From contig NC_039515.1 in assembly GCF_003672135.1 (NCBI RefSeq), forward strand, positions 1,674,001 through 1,738,000: 64,000 nucleotides of DNA, given 5' to 3'. The translations under genes were made by a program, and so were the position numbers. How positions within the stretch are numbered: the stretch's first letter is position 1; each line of letters begins with the position of its first letter. The DNA is from Ooceraea biroi. Lineage: Eukaryota; Arthropoda; Insecta; Hymenoptera; Formicidae. Of this stretch, positions 50,601 to 64,000 are shown in pieces. The notes beneath the pieces were generated by a model. The model had not been told where the DNA came from. It worked only from the letters and a program-made list of their open reading frames with translations, and did no database searches.

Positions 50601-53600
50601 GACGGAACGCGGAAGAAGGCGCCTGTATGCCGTGGCACATCTTCCACTTCTCTTTTCGTTTCTCTAGTTTGAGAAGAAATTGTTCAGACTCGGCACAAGT
50701 AACGAGGATGCTTTTCTCACTCTCCTGACACGACAGATAAGATCGTATTTTCCCACCGATGGCATTGTAATTTTTTCTCAAAAAATCAATTCCACTTTTT
50801 ATAAATTTATAACTTCTATAAGCGTGTAAGTGAAATATCTATCAGCTGTTCTGATAGTCGACGATGCGTTCATGAGGGTGTCCAAATATCCCGCGGCTCC
50901 TGGACACATTCATGACACCCTCCGAGCACGAAGCCGCCGGTCTTTTTGATGTGCAGTAATCACGGGGGCTTTTACTCCCGTCAGCGTACTCTATCGCGTT
51001 TTTCTCCTTTGTGCTGGTTTATTGTGCAGGTGTGCGTGACTACACGACAACGGCTACGAAGAGAGTAGTTATCGCCAGCTAAGAGCGCTCAAGATAATTA
51101 ACGTAACACAAAGTACGCGCGCCTAAAGTTGACGGTTTGAAAAAATCCGGCTGCTTCTTTTTTGCGAATCTTAAATCTTGATACATTGTGTACCAAACTT
51201 ACATTCTTCAAGTCTTGGGTATTTTCAATAGAAATTTAATTTTAGAAAGGACAGTTTTAATAAAAATACCATTTCATGCATGCATCGTTCACAAATTAAT
51301 TTCTTCGCTTCTGATTTATATATTATGATGAAACTTGCACAAATGTTAGCCTTAGCGTTAAAATGAACATGTTCGTAAGCTGCCTATAACATTCGGCTGT
51401 ACAAATATGGATATGTTCGTCTTCCACAATGTGTTAAATCGGAACAGATTTGCGATGTCAACCCGCGTTCTCATCTATCAATCGCCACTCTATAGGAAAG
51501 AGTGGGAAAAGTCTTTCAAATCTGTTCAACGAACGGTTACACGGTCCATTTACGAATATTCCGTCTGTCGGCGTTGCAATTTCGCGAACTGTGGCATCTC
51601 GAAGTAAAGGAGGCTGATGCGATTTCAAAAAGCTGATTGATACGCATACTCCGAAATTTTCTGCTAGATTAAGCGGTAAATCTTTCCGAGGGCCGCAACA
51701 TGTATTGATTTCATCGATACACGTATGTACAAAGAAAGTTCTTTTTTTTCGTGTCACACGCTTTCATGGAAACTGTTCCAAGGTAACATGGTAAAAATAA
51801 ATCTGTTTACATTATCTCTCTCGCTACGTAATAATACTTATTTTAATAACAAAATATTGTAGAGACCGCAAAAGGAAAATACAGGAAGACACATTTTAAT
51901 TTCCATATTTAAGAGTCTTTGGCTCTAGTTATATAATAACAATTATTTTATGCAAAATTTTATACAGAAATAATCAAGCTGTCTCAACTTGGTAAAATAT
52001 TTGCATCGTATGTAATGTTACATGGATTTGTTTAATCCTACAGTTGCATTATTTCGCATATATATTATTTATCTTCAAACAGAGAGAGAGAGAGACACGC
52101 CATCGTTCCTTAGCATAATCTATGCTATGGCTTTATGATACCTTGCCGGTAGCTTTACATATCGCATATATTCCTTTATCCAGCTGCATGCTTTTCGTGA
52201 CTAGCGAGTAAAATCTCGACTTATACAACTATTACCAAACTCAAACATGCACCACTCTTTCGCCTCCCGTCTATAATAATTGTGCATATTGCCCGTCCAC
52301 TTTAGTTTAATATAAATAAATGTACGCGAAATATTCACGTGATTTAATCATATTATAAATTTACTTATAATTACATCATAAATTGCTTGGTTCATTTTGA
52401 CTAATATGTTAATATTATATATAAATACGTGATTATATGAGATATATGCGATATTTTTATAATGAATAGTTAATATATATTACATTACATCGGTAAACGC
52501 GCGTCTTCGCGAATAAAATATTTTCTGAAATTTGCATCTAGCAATTGGGTGAGAGAATTATTTCGCATCTCTATTCAGTGGCCGTGGCAGCAACGATTAT
52601 CGCAGCCCCGGGAGTTAAAGCCGAACCTATTCAGACGGCAGAATTGAAGGGCCGCAAATTAGAGGTCTTTATCCCTTTTGTTGCAGACTGCCCTTATTAT
52701 ATTTGGCATTCACAAGTACTCACGAAAATGCCGAAATGCGCAGGCTGCAGAAGCAACTTTGCCTATGATCACGCGGAAAATTATTCTTCTGTCTTGAAAT
52801 AGAAGAAGATAATCTAACTCAAACGAGAAGCAATCATAGAAAAATCTAATTAAAATTACGTATAACAGTAAGAATCCTCGATTAAAAATTTGTCGTTCTG
52901 ACTTTCAGACCAATACATGGAGGAAGGTGAGGGCTCAACGGGGTTGCGCGGTTCCCAGGGGTCGCAGAGGTCACACCGCCCTGGTACATCGTGGACAGAT
53001 GCTCATATACGGCGGCTATCAGGACCTACGTGGAAGTTCTCCCGAACTGTGGGCTTTTCATTTTGGTACACGTCTTTGCACTTCGCCGCACTTCGATCGA
53101 TGGATAACGAACAGCGATTCTTATTCGTTCAACATTTACAGAAACGGAGTCCTGGCACCTGCTTTCCTCGAGCGAGAACGGACCAGCTGCGAGGCACAAG
53201 CATTCGGCGGTTTTGCACGGCGACGCGATGTACATCTATGGCGGAATGACGGATTTGCAAGAGAGGAACGACTGCTGGCGTTGGGACGTCAATAGCGCTT
53301 CGTGGTCTATGCTGAAGAATAAACCTGGTCCTGGACCTCTCCATGGGCACGCGGCATGTAGATTGCCGAGTTGCATGCTCATCTTCGGCGGTGAAAGTGG
53401 CGGTTTAGCGACCAACGAGCTTTGGAGGTTTCATTTTGGTATGTATAATACTATATTTGATTCTTCACTATTTAAATATCTTAATAAAATATCTCTGATC
53501 AGACATATATTATATTGCGTGAGAATTTTGAATATTTTATATTAAATTTCTATTGCACGAGCTCATTAAATACTTTTTGACAGGTACGGAAACGTGGGAA

Positions 53601-55171
53601 AAGCTAACAGTGCCGGGACCGAAGCCACAACCGAGAGCTGAAAGCGTCGCTCTAGCAGTGTCTGAATTGCTGATTCGCGGGACAAGTACGGACAATCCAA
53701 AACCAAGGTTGAGGAATCAAAGGCCCAGACTATCCAGCAACAGAATGTCACCAAACGAGGCGCCCTCCGCCAGGCCAAGTTTCCTTAAGGAAATCTCGAA
53801 ATTATCGCAGATAAATCTGTCCAGGCTCAGCCATCCGACCAAGTGTAGTTACTCAGTCCTCAGTGGACATGACGACAACGAGGAGAGCCCTCAGGAGGTA
53901 TGTACAACACGTTCCTAATGAGTCGCCTAAGTCACATTCCCGTAAGGCGATCGCGTATAATCTTACAGTGTGTCAATTAGGCCTGCGTGCAGGCAAATTC
54001 GTATTATCCTTTTCAGCAAGTGGACGCTGAAGTGGTCGAACCCACCACGGGGATGGTAAAGTCCCGCAGTGCCAACACGCTGGCCCGTCGCAGGCAGAAA
54101 GTGTCGGAGGGGACGACGCGGACGGTCGACATCGGCAATACTAACAGTACCATTTCTGGTATGACCAGAGATCCTATATCGGTGCCAAACTTTCGTGCTT
54201 TGACGTTACCAACCCCTGTTCTCACGCCTGTAGAGGCCGCGAGGTTGGTCTTCGTAGATCCGGACGAGAACAGTGACGGTGAGGAACGCAAGGAGCCGCC
54301 CACGTCGAGACTAATTGAGGTTCAAGAGGAGAGACGGTAACTTCATGAACTTTACAAATTCACCGTTTTATTAAACATCACAATTATTACACGCGCAACA
54401 CGTTGCAGAGACTTCGCAGCGGTGCATCAAGCATGCCAGCCGACGCGCGGCGAGAGCTACAGCTCACACCTGTACGAAGCGGCGCTGCAAACTCCAAAGA
54501 CTCCGACGACGACGAAGATACCCACATCCGCGTCCGTGAGATTCGCCGATCTCGAGGAGGGTGAGGAGTCGACGTCGGATTACGCGAGTATCGAGGCGAG
54601 AAGCCCGGGTGATCCACTTGCGGAAGATGACTGGGTGTCAGGCAGAAGAACGAAATCGCACCGGCCGATCGTCACCGCGTCGACGATACGGGAGGGCCAG
54701 TTCGGCTTCTGCAATCCGAATTATCTTGGTTTGGACGAAACGAGGAACCACCATCATCACCATCATCATCATCATCAACAACAACAGCAGCAGCAGCAGC
54801 AGCAGGATGGGAAGTACGCGAGGTTGCTCAATAGCCCGCCTGACAGCGTATTGGAAGACGAACCTGGTAGATCGGCCTCGCAGACGTTCGCTGAACTGTT
54901 GGAACTCCAGGAGATCAAAAGGGACATCAAAAGAGCACCACCGAAGAGCCTGCCGCTCGGTTCGCCGTCCAGGAGAGCAGTGAGCGCGTCAAGGGCCGAG
55001 AGGCAAAGGGCGAAGGTGGCGGCAGTGGATGCAACCGACGCAAAGACGCCTTCCTACGGTCCGGCGCCCTTGTACGTCTTTTTGGTCGGCGGCAAAGAAA
55101 AGGGTCAAGTCACGGTGTTCGCCAGGCCGGTCTCGCTCTGGAAGCTACAACTGGCGCCGCATATCTTCTAA
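44664..55171 (+). CDS. Kelch-repeat protein with His/Gln tract, specific function not recognised
   Basis: Seven coding exons, 44664-44817, 47417-47574, 52909-53065, 53142-53438, 53584-53897, 54017-54336 and 54409-55171, give 720 residues with all phases consistent. Residues 18-262 form five clear Kelch repeats with paired GG and a following W: HVYLLGGRNG, CLYVFGGELG, QMLIYGGYQD, AMYIYGGMTD and CMLIFGGESG. A degenerate sixth blade begins near RAESVALAVSELLIR, so this is a beta-propeller interaction domain. The rest is long, Ser/Pro/Arg-rich and probably disordered. It contains nine His then ten Gln at about 581-599, and it ends in a hydrophobic patch (LYVFLVGGKEKGQVTVFARP) that looks like a small conserved C-terminal motif. 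There is no BTB, F-box or membrane segment. The ATG at 44664 lies seven bases after an acceptor, so the leader is spliced. Ortholog identity is open. Confidence 0.87.
44818..47416 (+). other. Kelch-gene intron 1 (coding)
   Basis: The stretch starts GTGAGT and ends CTTTCAG. It holds purine-rich and CpG-rich patches and a GCGTGCGT-type run near 45510, but nothing that resembles an exon or RNA gene. Confidence 0.55.
47575..52908 (+). other. Kelch-gene intron 2, 5.3 kb
   Basis: Bounded by GTATTG and ACTTTCAG. Exons on both sides encode adjacent Kelch blades in phase 0, so no coding exon is needed between them. It contains a run of 14 G near 50391-50404 and a GA run at 52081-52094. No nested gene is evident. 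The frame at 52545-52802 lacks a recognised domain. Confidence 0.6.
54749..54805 (+). repeat. CAY/CAR trinucleotide tract (His9-Gln10)
   Basis: Nine His codons (CAT with two CAC), then three CAA and seven CAG codons, in frame in the last Kelch-gene exon. CAG purity at the 3' end makes slippage and length variation likely. Confidence 0.9.
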
Positions 55172-55307
55172 GGATGATTGATGGCCTGCATTTTGGCCCA
55201 GTCATCTGCGCGCCCTGCGTGATAAGGAGTAAAACTCCGGTGATTAAGGAAAGCGTCAACACGGCGTTTCGTAGATATTACTCGCGATAAAACTGGCATT
55301 CACGAGG

Positions 55308-55313
55308 AATAAA
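55308..55313 (+). terminator. Candidate polyadenylation signal of the Kelch gene
   Basis: AATAAA lies 137 bases after the stop codon. Confidence 0.45.
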
Positions 55314-58300
55314 CTTTTTAATCGTTTATTCTCATTATCTCATTTTCCCGTTTATTCACGTTTTAGTAGAGTTGAATTGAGCGTTAATTTTATCTATGTT
55401 CTTCATTACGAGGCGAATATGTTTTTATAGTTGAGAGTGTTAACTTCTTACGTTGATATTTGTTACTCGCTATTTGCGTTATGTTTCTTACGTTGCACGC
55501 TCAAGTTTGGAAGAGGAAGCAATTGGACGAATCGAAGTATCGCGTGACGTGCCGAAGCATAATCACCGTATGTGTGCGTGCGTGTGTGTATTTCTGGAGC
55601 ATTGCCATCGATGTATTTTAATGCGCAATTTAGAAGTACATTTTATCATGCAGAAAGTAATCTATCGTAAACGGATAATGTAATCGCCGATTTGAACGAG
55701 AAATAGAAGTTTTCATTTCTTATTTAATAATGTGGCAAAACAGATAGATCGATATTTGTAGTTAATAATAAGTACGTATCTATGACGTAGACATTCAGGA
55801 CAATTTAGGGAGATTTTTTTCATCCCGTTATTCTTTCTTTTGTACACTATATTTCTCAATTTAGAGATCCAATTAAAATTTCTCTTAATAATTAACAATT
55901 ATTAAGTAGAAAGAAAACTACTACTACATTCGAATTGCGTTGTCTTATTTTTTTGTACAAAGAATTAATATCTTTTTTCCATTAGGTGTTTTACGTTTAT
56001 TAGAAAACAAATGCATCAGATCAATATTTCTATACTGTATGTGAATCTTATGTACGTAAAGTAAAGCCATCAAGCGATACTTGCGAACTGCAAGTTCATA
56101 TTGAACTAGCAGATTCGACGCGAGTGTTCTCAATGTAGGTTTTGTAAAAATACGATGAATGTTCAAATGAAAGCGCAAATCAGGTCGCTGGCCGCCCTTC
56201 ACTCATTATTGATTGAAGCGCACTTTATTGATCAACCATCTCTCGCATCGCAGTCTTATAATCATTACCACATCCGTCTTTCACTTTTACGATGCGTACT
56301 TATTCATAAGATAATAGGATACCAGACTTCTCGATTGCCAAAACACTGTTTGAGCTGTTTGAATGAACACTAGTCAAATGTAGAAAATTGACCTGATCTG
56401 CGCTCAACTATCATCGAACGTGCAAAACTTAATGTGCGTAAAGTATAAGTTAAAAATTAGTGTCAAATACGTAAGCTTAAGAGGAAGTAGAATTGGAGAT
56501 GTGGATCAAATGTTGCGATGTATCAACGTGTGGTTGTGCCCACTCTAGAGATTATTACTGACCGACTCTCCTATTCTGCGATAGATAGATTTTTATAAAA
56601 AAATTCTAGCTTATTTTCAGTCGACACGCGACGCAAATCAGTAAACTGTAACCCCCTAGCAAACCGAATTTACCGTTCTTGCGAGCGGAATGTAGCCAAA
56701 CAGACGCAAAATTCTCGAAGCTCGAAAGCTATGTGTATAATGTATGTTGCCTAAAAATTAGCGACAATCTCCGCGAATTATTGAAAGATTCCGAAGATGC
56801 CAACAATGCGCGTAAAACAGTTGCTCCCAAGCATTCACCCGAATGTTTTTCGATTCTACGATGTTTTTCGATCATCAAGATCGAATTTCGCAAGAGAATC
56901 GCAAGATGAAATGTCAGTTTCCGCAAATATAAGTTAACTCGTTAAACTTTCATCATTTGTACCGCGATTATTGTGCGCGAGTATAATATTAACGAAGACT
57001 AAGCACAATTCCTTTTCCGAAACAACTTTTCTGAGATCACGAGGTGCAAGGATTTGGGAGCCACTGATATTACAGAAAGAACAAAAAAAGAAAAACAATT
57101 GTGTTCCAAGAGACTATAGTCGGTGTGTTTAGCGTCGGTGGTCTCGGTTGATTGGGTCGTCGCTGCAGATTGCGAAATCGATGAAATCGAAAGTCTATAC
57201 CGTGATTGTATGTACGATCGTAATAAGTTAGTCGCAGTAAGCAGTATAATGTAAGTAGAACAGACGCGAGACGGTAAAGTACGACGGGAGCTCTCTTGTT
57301 CGTGTAGAATTTTTATGCCCGTAAAGGCCCAACCATGTAATCCATCCATAAGTAGCTAAGGTCGACGTGGCTTCTCATGGGCTAGATATTGAGAGATGCT
57401 TTTATTACCGAACTTCGATACGACATAAAGTATGGTCTTCTTTAGTGCTGCTTTACGATGTTATTCACGCTTCGATCGCCACAATTTATTGCGGAGCAAA
57501 TATTTATTACGACATATATGGATGAGTAATAATTAATAATTACACTGCAATCACATCCTGGGCGAGTGCAATATTAGAATTATGAAGCATGAAGCAAAGA
57601 GCTTGAACGATGTTTCGTTATGCAAATCTCTTTTAGTTGGCATAAAGCGAAAGTGACTTATTGCTTGATTTGATTTGCGTATACAGTTACCACTAGTTAT
57701 GATCGTTTTATTGAAGAAGAATTGGAAGTTTAAGGTGTCCATCTCTGCGAAAAGAATTTCCTGATATCTAGTCTCGGGCCCCGAAATACCCGAAAATCAA
57801 TGTTTTCCATTTGTAGAACTAGTCAATTACATCTCAGTGTACAAAACTTAAACTCTAAATGTTTCGTATTATCTTTGCTGTACTGCATTTACCCTCGTAT
57901 AGACATTTCATCTCGATTGCATTTTGCTTTCTAAAAGTTAGGAGTCATCCACGTTTCCGTAAGGGAGTGCATGAATTTACAACGCACTCCACGCCATTGA
58001 CCACGTGGACACGAGCAACGATTTCATACGAATCCATAATTGTCCGGATACAAGCGCGTTTACGCGTGACACGTCAGTTTCGAGGAGAGATGAGCAAGAA
58101 ATTTGAACAACGTGAAATAGAAATAACAAAAGCGAAAATATATTGAATTATATGTTTCTACTTCCTACTTGAATCAATAAGCTTAAACACATTTATAAAC
58201 GCATCCGCGTCGGCATAATTCATGTGCCGCACATGCACTATCGATTAGAAGAAAACCAATCGATTGTAAACTCTCCTTTACCAGTCCAATATCACAGAGC

Positions 58301-61300
58301 ACAATATTTTTTCAGAAACCAAATTTCCAACAAAGAAATGACTCTTGTTCACAATCATTTCTATTTCTACGTTTAATACCGAGACAATATGTAAACTAAT
58401 ATATAATATATGTCATGGGACGAAGCATCGAAAGTAGAAGCAGACGAATTGTGTAGATTTAGTTTTGCAAAATGCCATGCCGAAATCATTGTAGTTTCAT
58501 GACAAAACGCAGAAACAAAATAGATTATATAAAATAAGTATCTCGTCAACAAAAGAATTTCTCTGAAAACTTTAAAATGTATTATAAAAAATTGATTTAG
58601 AAATTACTGACATAAAATATATAATACAAAGAATATTAAAAATGAAAAATATATTTCTATACTACTGATATTTTCGATGCTGGTACTCATGTAATATAGA
58701 CAGTTTCTCGTAGCTTAGCTACAGCATTACTTGCAGATTTATTATCTCGCATTGAGCGAACGTGTTCATTTAATGTACGCGAGCGTAATTGTAGTTACGA
58801 CATTGTGTTCATTATCCTCTGCAATTTGAATGTCGATGCGAAGGTACGCGCCTGTCAATCCTTCAGCTCTTTAGTTCTTGTATAATTAATCTTCGATTGA
58901 TGATAATCGGCAACGTGTTTAGTTCAACCGCATTGTAATTAATGTAACAGTTATTAATGGAACAGTATTACTATTATTAAAGAATATAATATATAATTCG
59001 ATAATATAAAATCATGTCATTTTACTGCAAATTGCATGTTCTTCACTACTTTATATTTTTACTTCATCCTACAATATTCTAATAGTTATTACTGTTTTAA
59101 ACACATTTATGTTTATTCCAAAGAAAATGTTTATATTTAAAACAAGAGAAAATATTTTTTTAAGAAGCTATAGAAAACAATTAGTTACTTGAATTGTTAC
59201 TTGAACAAAAGATTAAAAAAAAATATATCTTTTATAAGAATAATATTATAAATTATAATATTATAAACTATTACTATTATGAATGCAAGTATAAAAAGCA
59301 ATTCAGCCGGTATAAAATGACGATATTACCGACTTTAGAGTGAGCATCTAATGCTGCAGATTGTAGTCAGATTGCAGCACTACAAGCAAGGGAAATCCTA
59401 GAATAGCAAAGGGAAGAAACAAGTTTTAAATATTGTTATCATTTAAAATTAAACCTTAAATATCTAATCTAATTAGATCTTAAAAATCTAATCTAAATCT
59501 TCAAAAGTTAAATGACACATTTAAACCATTCACTTTCTTTTAATCTCAACAAAATCTTTTCACGTTTAGGCGAATCTAATTTTGATATGTTCAACGCTTT
59601 ACGCTTCAATAAATATAAATAAATAAAACGAGAAAAAACGCATACATACATATTTATTGAGATTTACGATAAATAAATTTTAATTCGTAACGAGCAGCCA
59701 CATTCACTACTGCAGTTTGCAACGTTTCTCCTGCACGGAAAGATCATTTATCGGTAGCATCTTGGGGGATGATCCCAAATAATCATCGGTTTCCCACTTA
59801 CGGTAGGGAAAAGCGATAGGGCGCAAGTGTCCCTTTTCAAGCGCATACAAAAGTCAGGTTGCGTAATGAAGCCGCGTTACAATGACGGCGGCATGCTTTG
59901 ACCCGCGGCCATTCTCACGATTCAGGGCAAGGCCCTTGGAGGAGCCGCGCACCCGAACTTTCGTACGGTTCCCTTCGTGGTGATCGCCTCCTTTCTTTTC
60001 TTCGCTCGCCGATGTTCCACGCAACAGGTCGTATTATGACGAGGGTGTCGTTCCTTTACGGAGCGAGATCGCCGCGTCGCATGGGGCACCTCTTCGAGAC
60101 AATTCGGCCACGCGGAGCACACAAATTTATAGACCCCTAGGGTCGACACCTGCTTGCCAGCAGGTACTGACCCGGTCCACCTACACTCGTTTCGCACGAA
60201 TAGCGATCTCTTTGATCCACGGCGAGGGCTTTGATCATGGCGAATAATCGCTGGAAATTTCAAAAGTCGCATCTCTGAAAAGAACCGCGGACTCCGCTAA
60301 AATCAGAATAATACCTCTATTGCGAACGTTTCGAATGTTTGATGCCACTGTGAAGATAGGAAAACCTCAAAAATTTTTATAAATTTTTTATGAAATTCAC
60401 ATGGCATTCCATTGTCCATTCTTGTCCATATCTGCCTGTTCGCGTAAGTTTGTTCATTGTCAAACGTTTCTTCGCTCTAATGACAGAATGATGAAAGGCA
60501 GAATGGAAGACAAAGCGCGAGCACCCGAGTCAGTGTTCTTGATTATTAGCACGTCCGATCGACTGGCCCTTCATCTGTAAACGACGCGTAACAAATGGAT
60601 GGCGACCATACACGTTCACAGCGACAGCCTCCTTCCGCGCAGCCTAGATCATTCTAGTTCTCGTTCGGCAGATGATTAACGACTTCGTTTTGAATGTAGC
60701 CACACAGGTCAGAGCGGTCTAAAATCCGCTTTGCACATCGCGCAAAGTAAACGTTCTCGTTAAAATGCGAAGTACAAATAGTCGTAAAGTTTCATCAGAT
60801 TCAAAATTTTTAAAGAATAACGAAAACAATTTATAGCAATATTATCGCGTAATGGCACATTTTATTAATTTAATCACATGTTTAAAGATTAGACTTTTGG
60901 TAAAAGCGATATTGTACAGCACAACATCCCGTGAACATAAAATTGAACATTAAAAATATAATTAAACACAAAATTAAAGACCATCTATATATCCTTTTAA
61001 TGTCCCGACAAAGCGCCTAAGAATTTTCTTTTATATAACTTTGTAATCTTCTCATAGTGATGTAATCTGACTTGTAAGATTTTGTTTACGAATAGCGATT
61101 AATCGGATTATATGTGTCACCATGGTCACTGACACCGAAAAGATTGAGAGAGATCCAGTAAATCCTCTTTCAATAAGTCGAATCTTGCGAGGTCAACTTT
61201 ATGGGTGCCTCCGTTTTCTTCTGCCAAAAGTAGACGGTATGGAAAATCAATCATCATGACATACAATATACTGTGCAAAGTATCCTGTCATAGGGTAAAG

Positions 61301-64000
61301 AACTGACTTCGTCAAGGCGAATCTGTTTCTTCCTTCTTTCTTTTTCTTTTATTCTCTCTTCTACGTTTTCACTCCATTTTTTCCATAGGATCCTTTCCTC
61401 TTTCTCCTGCTCTACTTTTCTTCCTCTTGGTGGCCAAATCAGCATCGCATTCCTGACATTTCCACTAAATCCGAGTTTCATTTCTACAAATAGTCGAGAC
61501 CAGGTAAATCGCGTATAAAATTGTTCCACGGTAGGGACAAGAGCCCTCCGACTTTTAACGACGAGCCGACGACCCGGACCGTCATCAAGAGAAATGGGAA
61601 ATGCCTTGCTGTCATCATCGAGCGCGAAGACGCATGTCGAGATTCAAAGAAACGGTGATGAGAATAGACGATGCCGACGTAGTCGCATCGAGAAACAAAA
61701 AGTATATTGCAGAGATATTTCTTATTAATGTTATTGTTGCAAGATTTAAATTACGAAAAACATTACTATCACGAATATGTGATAAAGACAAGAAAATACA
61801 TAACAAAATAGATAAAGAAATAAAAATAAATAGAAATTAATTTTTATATTAACTGTTACTTCAAATCAATCAAATATAAATGTATAAATGAAAGAATAAA
61901 TATTGAAATTTTATTTTATGCACAAATATAAATTTATTTTCAATTATGTTAACTAAAATAAGGGAAGAAAGAAAATATTTAAATCGATGAAATGGTTTCT
62001 GAAAAATATGCAGATATGTCGAGAGACATTGCAATATACTAGATAATGTATTCCTCTTCACTTCTAATCTGATGAAATCGTGATTAGCGACTGACTATTT
62101 AATTATACCGCCAAACGCTTGATGCAACAGCCGGTCAGAAATTAAAAGTGGCCCTCTACGGAGAGGACGGGAGAGGAGAGGGAATCCGTAACATATTTCT
62201 TCTCGGCCGTAACAGTCTTTCGGCACTCGTTTGTGAAACAGGTCGTGGGTCTCGGCCACGTATAAATACGAGTTTCCGTTTTTGAGAAGCCGATACTCCC
62301 GAAAAAGTGCGCTTTCCAAGAGTTCGCCATAACTTAAAAGCGTTTATGGTTTGCTAGAAATCGGTTCGTTCGGTCGTTTTAATAGCATCAGGACCGCGAT
62401 TACATGCTTTACGACTCGCTGGATATAAAAGAAATTCCACCTGTATCTTCGATTGGGGAAGATTCTCAGTTAGCGCGGCGATTTTTGATCATCGAGAAAA
62501 GGGGTCGCGATATATGATGCGTTCCGCTATATCTGTCGCGAAATAAAACACGAATTATGTCCCATTACCGCCTAATATCGAGGCAATTTAACATCGAACT
62601 TCATCGTGCTAGAAATTAAGTATATTTGAATAAATATCAGTATGTACATATCATGGATATTACATGTAATTTACGATAATAAGTTGCTAAGTTGCTTTCT
62701 ACGGACGCACATAATATTTATAATTACTAACTTTATAAGGATATTTTATATTCTCTAAACTTTGAGAACTTATCTTTAAAGATTATATCTTTTTCCATCG
62801 ATTTTGAATACTCAGAGTAAATAAAGTTTATTTCCAGTTACCAAAGCTCACTTTCAATTCCATTAACAACAAACGTAAATAACTTGCAATGAATATTAAT
62901 AGAGGCTTTCCAAATTACGCGATGCGCTTTTCTCGTCTCGAGTAATGAGTCAAGCAATAAGAGATCGATAAACTTCAGAATGTACGCTTTGTCATGATTC
63001 ATGATCGTCGACGTAAATTTATAGAAAAAGACTTTAGAGAGATGTTCCGACGAGATGATCTGAACAGAAGTATCGTGCTGGGAGCTCCATCGAATGCACA
63101 TTGTGCTCATATACGTTAGTCCACAAAAGAGACGAGGACGATCAATGAAACGACGACATTTCTACGCTACCAGATCGTATGAGCGGGATAAGCGAAACAT
63201 TATTACGTTGGTTCGAATGAATGTCGGTAGAAAAAGCGACAAACGACTGCAAAGATTGCAAAGCTTTTGCGCAATGGATACTAAAGCACAAAGACGTCAC
63301 GTAGGGAACACGCGTCAATCGTATTGTGTTCAGCTTTAAAGTGCCGCCACTGATCGTGAAACTCGTGAGAGCATAAATCTTCTAGACAAACGAGGTTTCA
63401 AGGAAACACAAGCAATCGAATGTAGCATTTAATTATGATTTTACAGCAATTTATCATTTTGGAAATCTTAATCGCTCAGCTGATAAATCGAACATCCTTT
63501 TGAGAATTAAAATCGAACTCTAATACTAGTCAGCTTAAATCGGGAATTTATTATCTGTTAAGTTTATCTTCTTCGTGTGTTTTTACGCATTAACGTCTTA
63601 ATGATTCGTAATTTATTGCGAAGAATTAAATCGATAACTTAAACTCGAATAAATTAAATGACAAACACGAGATATGTGTGTATATGTGTGTGTAATATTT
63701 ATTTATGTATATGTGTATAGATGTAGCATGCATATTTTAAAACTTTAAATAAATTAAATAAAATATCGAAAAATTGATTATCTGTTAAAAAAATTTTTAT
63801 TATTATCCACTTCTTTATATATAAGTACTGCCTAATTGTCCGCATTTGAATACATTTTTCTACAACGATAAATAGATAAAGAATATAATGCACAAATTAC
63901 ATTTTGTGATTTATGAGATAACTACTGACGTATTGTATAAGCGGCTCGGAATAAATTTCTCAAACTAGATATATGAAACCGCTTGGCCATGAAAACACAA
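55314..64000. other. Gene-poor stretch
   Basis: No conserved protein, tRNA or rRNA is recognisable on either strand in 8.7 kb. Most of it is AT-rich. Exceptions are GC-richer patches at about 59850-60260 and 62140-62300; the latter contains a TATAAATA sequence near 62262. These could be distal regulatory elements or untranslated exons of a gene beyond the right edge, but no splice or coding evidence supports this. Confidence 0.45.

Noticed and set aside
50874..50922. GAGGGTGTC...GACACCCTC inverted repeat resembling MITE ends
   Set aside because: Only nine-base arms 31 bases apart with no TA flanks; more likely chance.
52545..52802. Frame in Kelch intron 2 with a hydrophobic N-terminus (VAVAATIIAAPGVKA)
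   Set aside because: It starts at a non-ATG codon, the adjacent Kelch exons join in phase without it, and no domain is visible.
59898..60140. Plus-strand frame in a GC-rich patch
   Set aside because: It starts at TTG, has no recognisable domain, and an equally long frame runs on the other strand.
61595..61730. Short plus-strand frame beginning MGNALLSS, possible myristoylated N-terminus
   Set aside because: It stops after about 44 residues, has no clear donor, and has no second exon or conserved motif.
1..64000. CRISPR arrays, operons, ribosome binding sites, prokaryotic systems
   Set aside because: The window is spliced eukaryotic DNA. No direct-repeat/spacer array is present, and simple repeats are microsatellites.

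Overview
The window is insect nuclear DNA, most likely from a hymenopteran and probably an ant. The genes are split by short GT-AG introns. AT-rich intergenic DNA alternates with CpG-rich promoter blocks. Every conserved protein is an animal protein close to its insect relatives (muscle protein 20, APC7, SLC33A1, a CG5535-like cationic amino acid transporter). The mobile DNA is Tc1/mariner-like. The species call is inference. The exon models were assembled by hand from splice sites, and in all seven models the reading phase agrees across every junction.

Layout, left to right. 1-3116: no gene resolved, but a CpG-rich block around 1.4-2.9 kb. 3117-5533 (-): lysosomal alpha-N-acetylgalactosaminidase, 7 exons. 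10455-11617 (-): muscle protein 20 (calponin/transgelin family), 4 exons with a TATA box and a small MITE-like insertion upstream. 13510-17017 (-): a 14-exon, 697-residue coiled-coil protein with a tandemly duplicated exon pair and one GC-AG intron. It is head-to-head with 17767-19706 (+): APC7, a TPR subunit of the anaphase-promoting complex. 20511-22519: a composite Tc1/mariner element with very long inverted arms, a broken transposase and a second, inverted transposase fragment. It lies directly beside the probable 5' end of 23025-26577 (+): a CAT-type SLC7 amino-acid transporter, 8 exons. 29428-32119 (-): SLC33A1 acetyl-CoA transporter, 8 exons. 32857-33624: a non-autonomous repeat flanked by TA. 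34053-35944 (-): a secreted Gly-rich protein with a furin-like site and no recognised family, 7 exons and a TATA box. 44664-55171 (+): a 720-residue Kelch-repeat protein with a His/Gln tract. Its 5' untranslated exon probably lies near 39.2-39.6 kb, leaving about 5 kb of leader intron. 55172-64000: no gene seen.

The genes do not form a pathway. Two are metabolite or amino-acid transporters, one is a lysosomal glycosidase, one is muscle-specific, and two (APC7 and the coiled-coil gene) may share a promoter and a cell-cycle or meiotic context. The least explained items are the coiled-coil gene with its exon duplication, the secreted Gly-rich protein, and the composite transposon.
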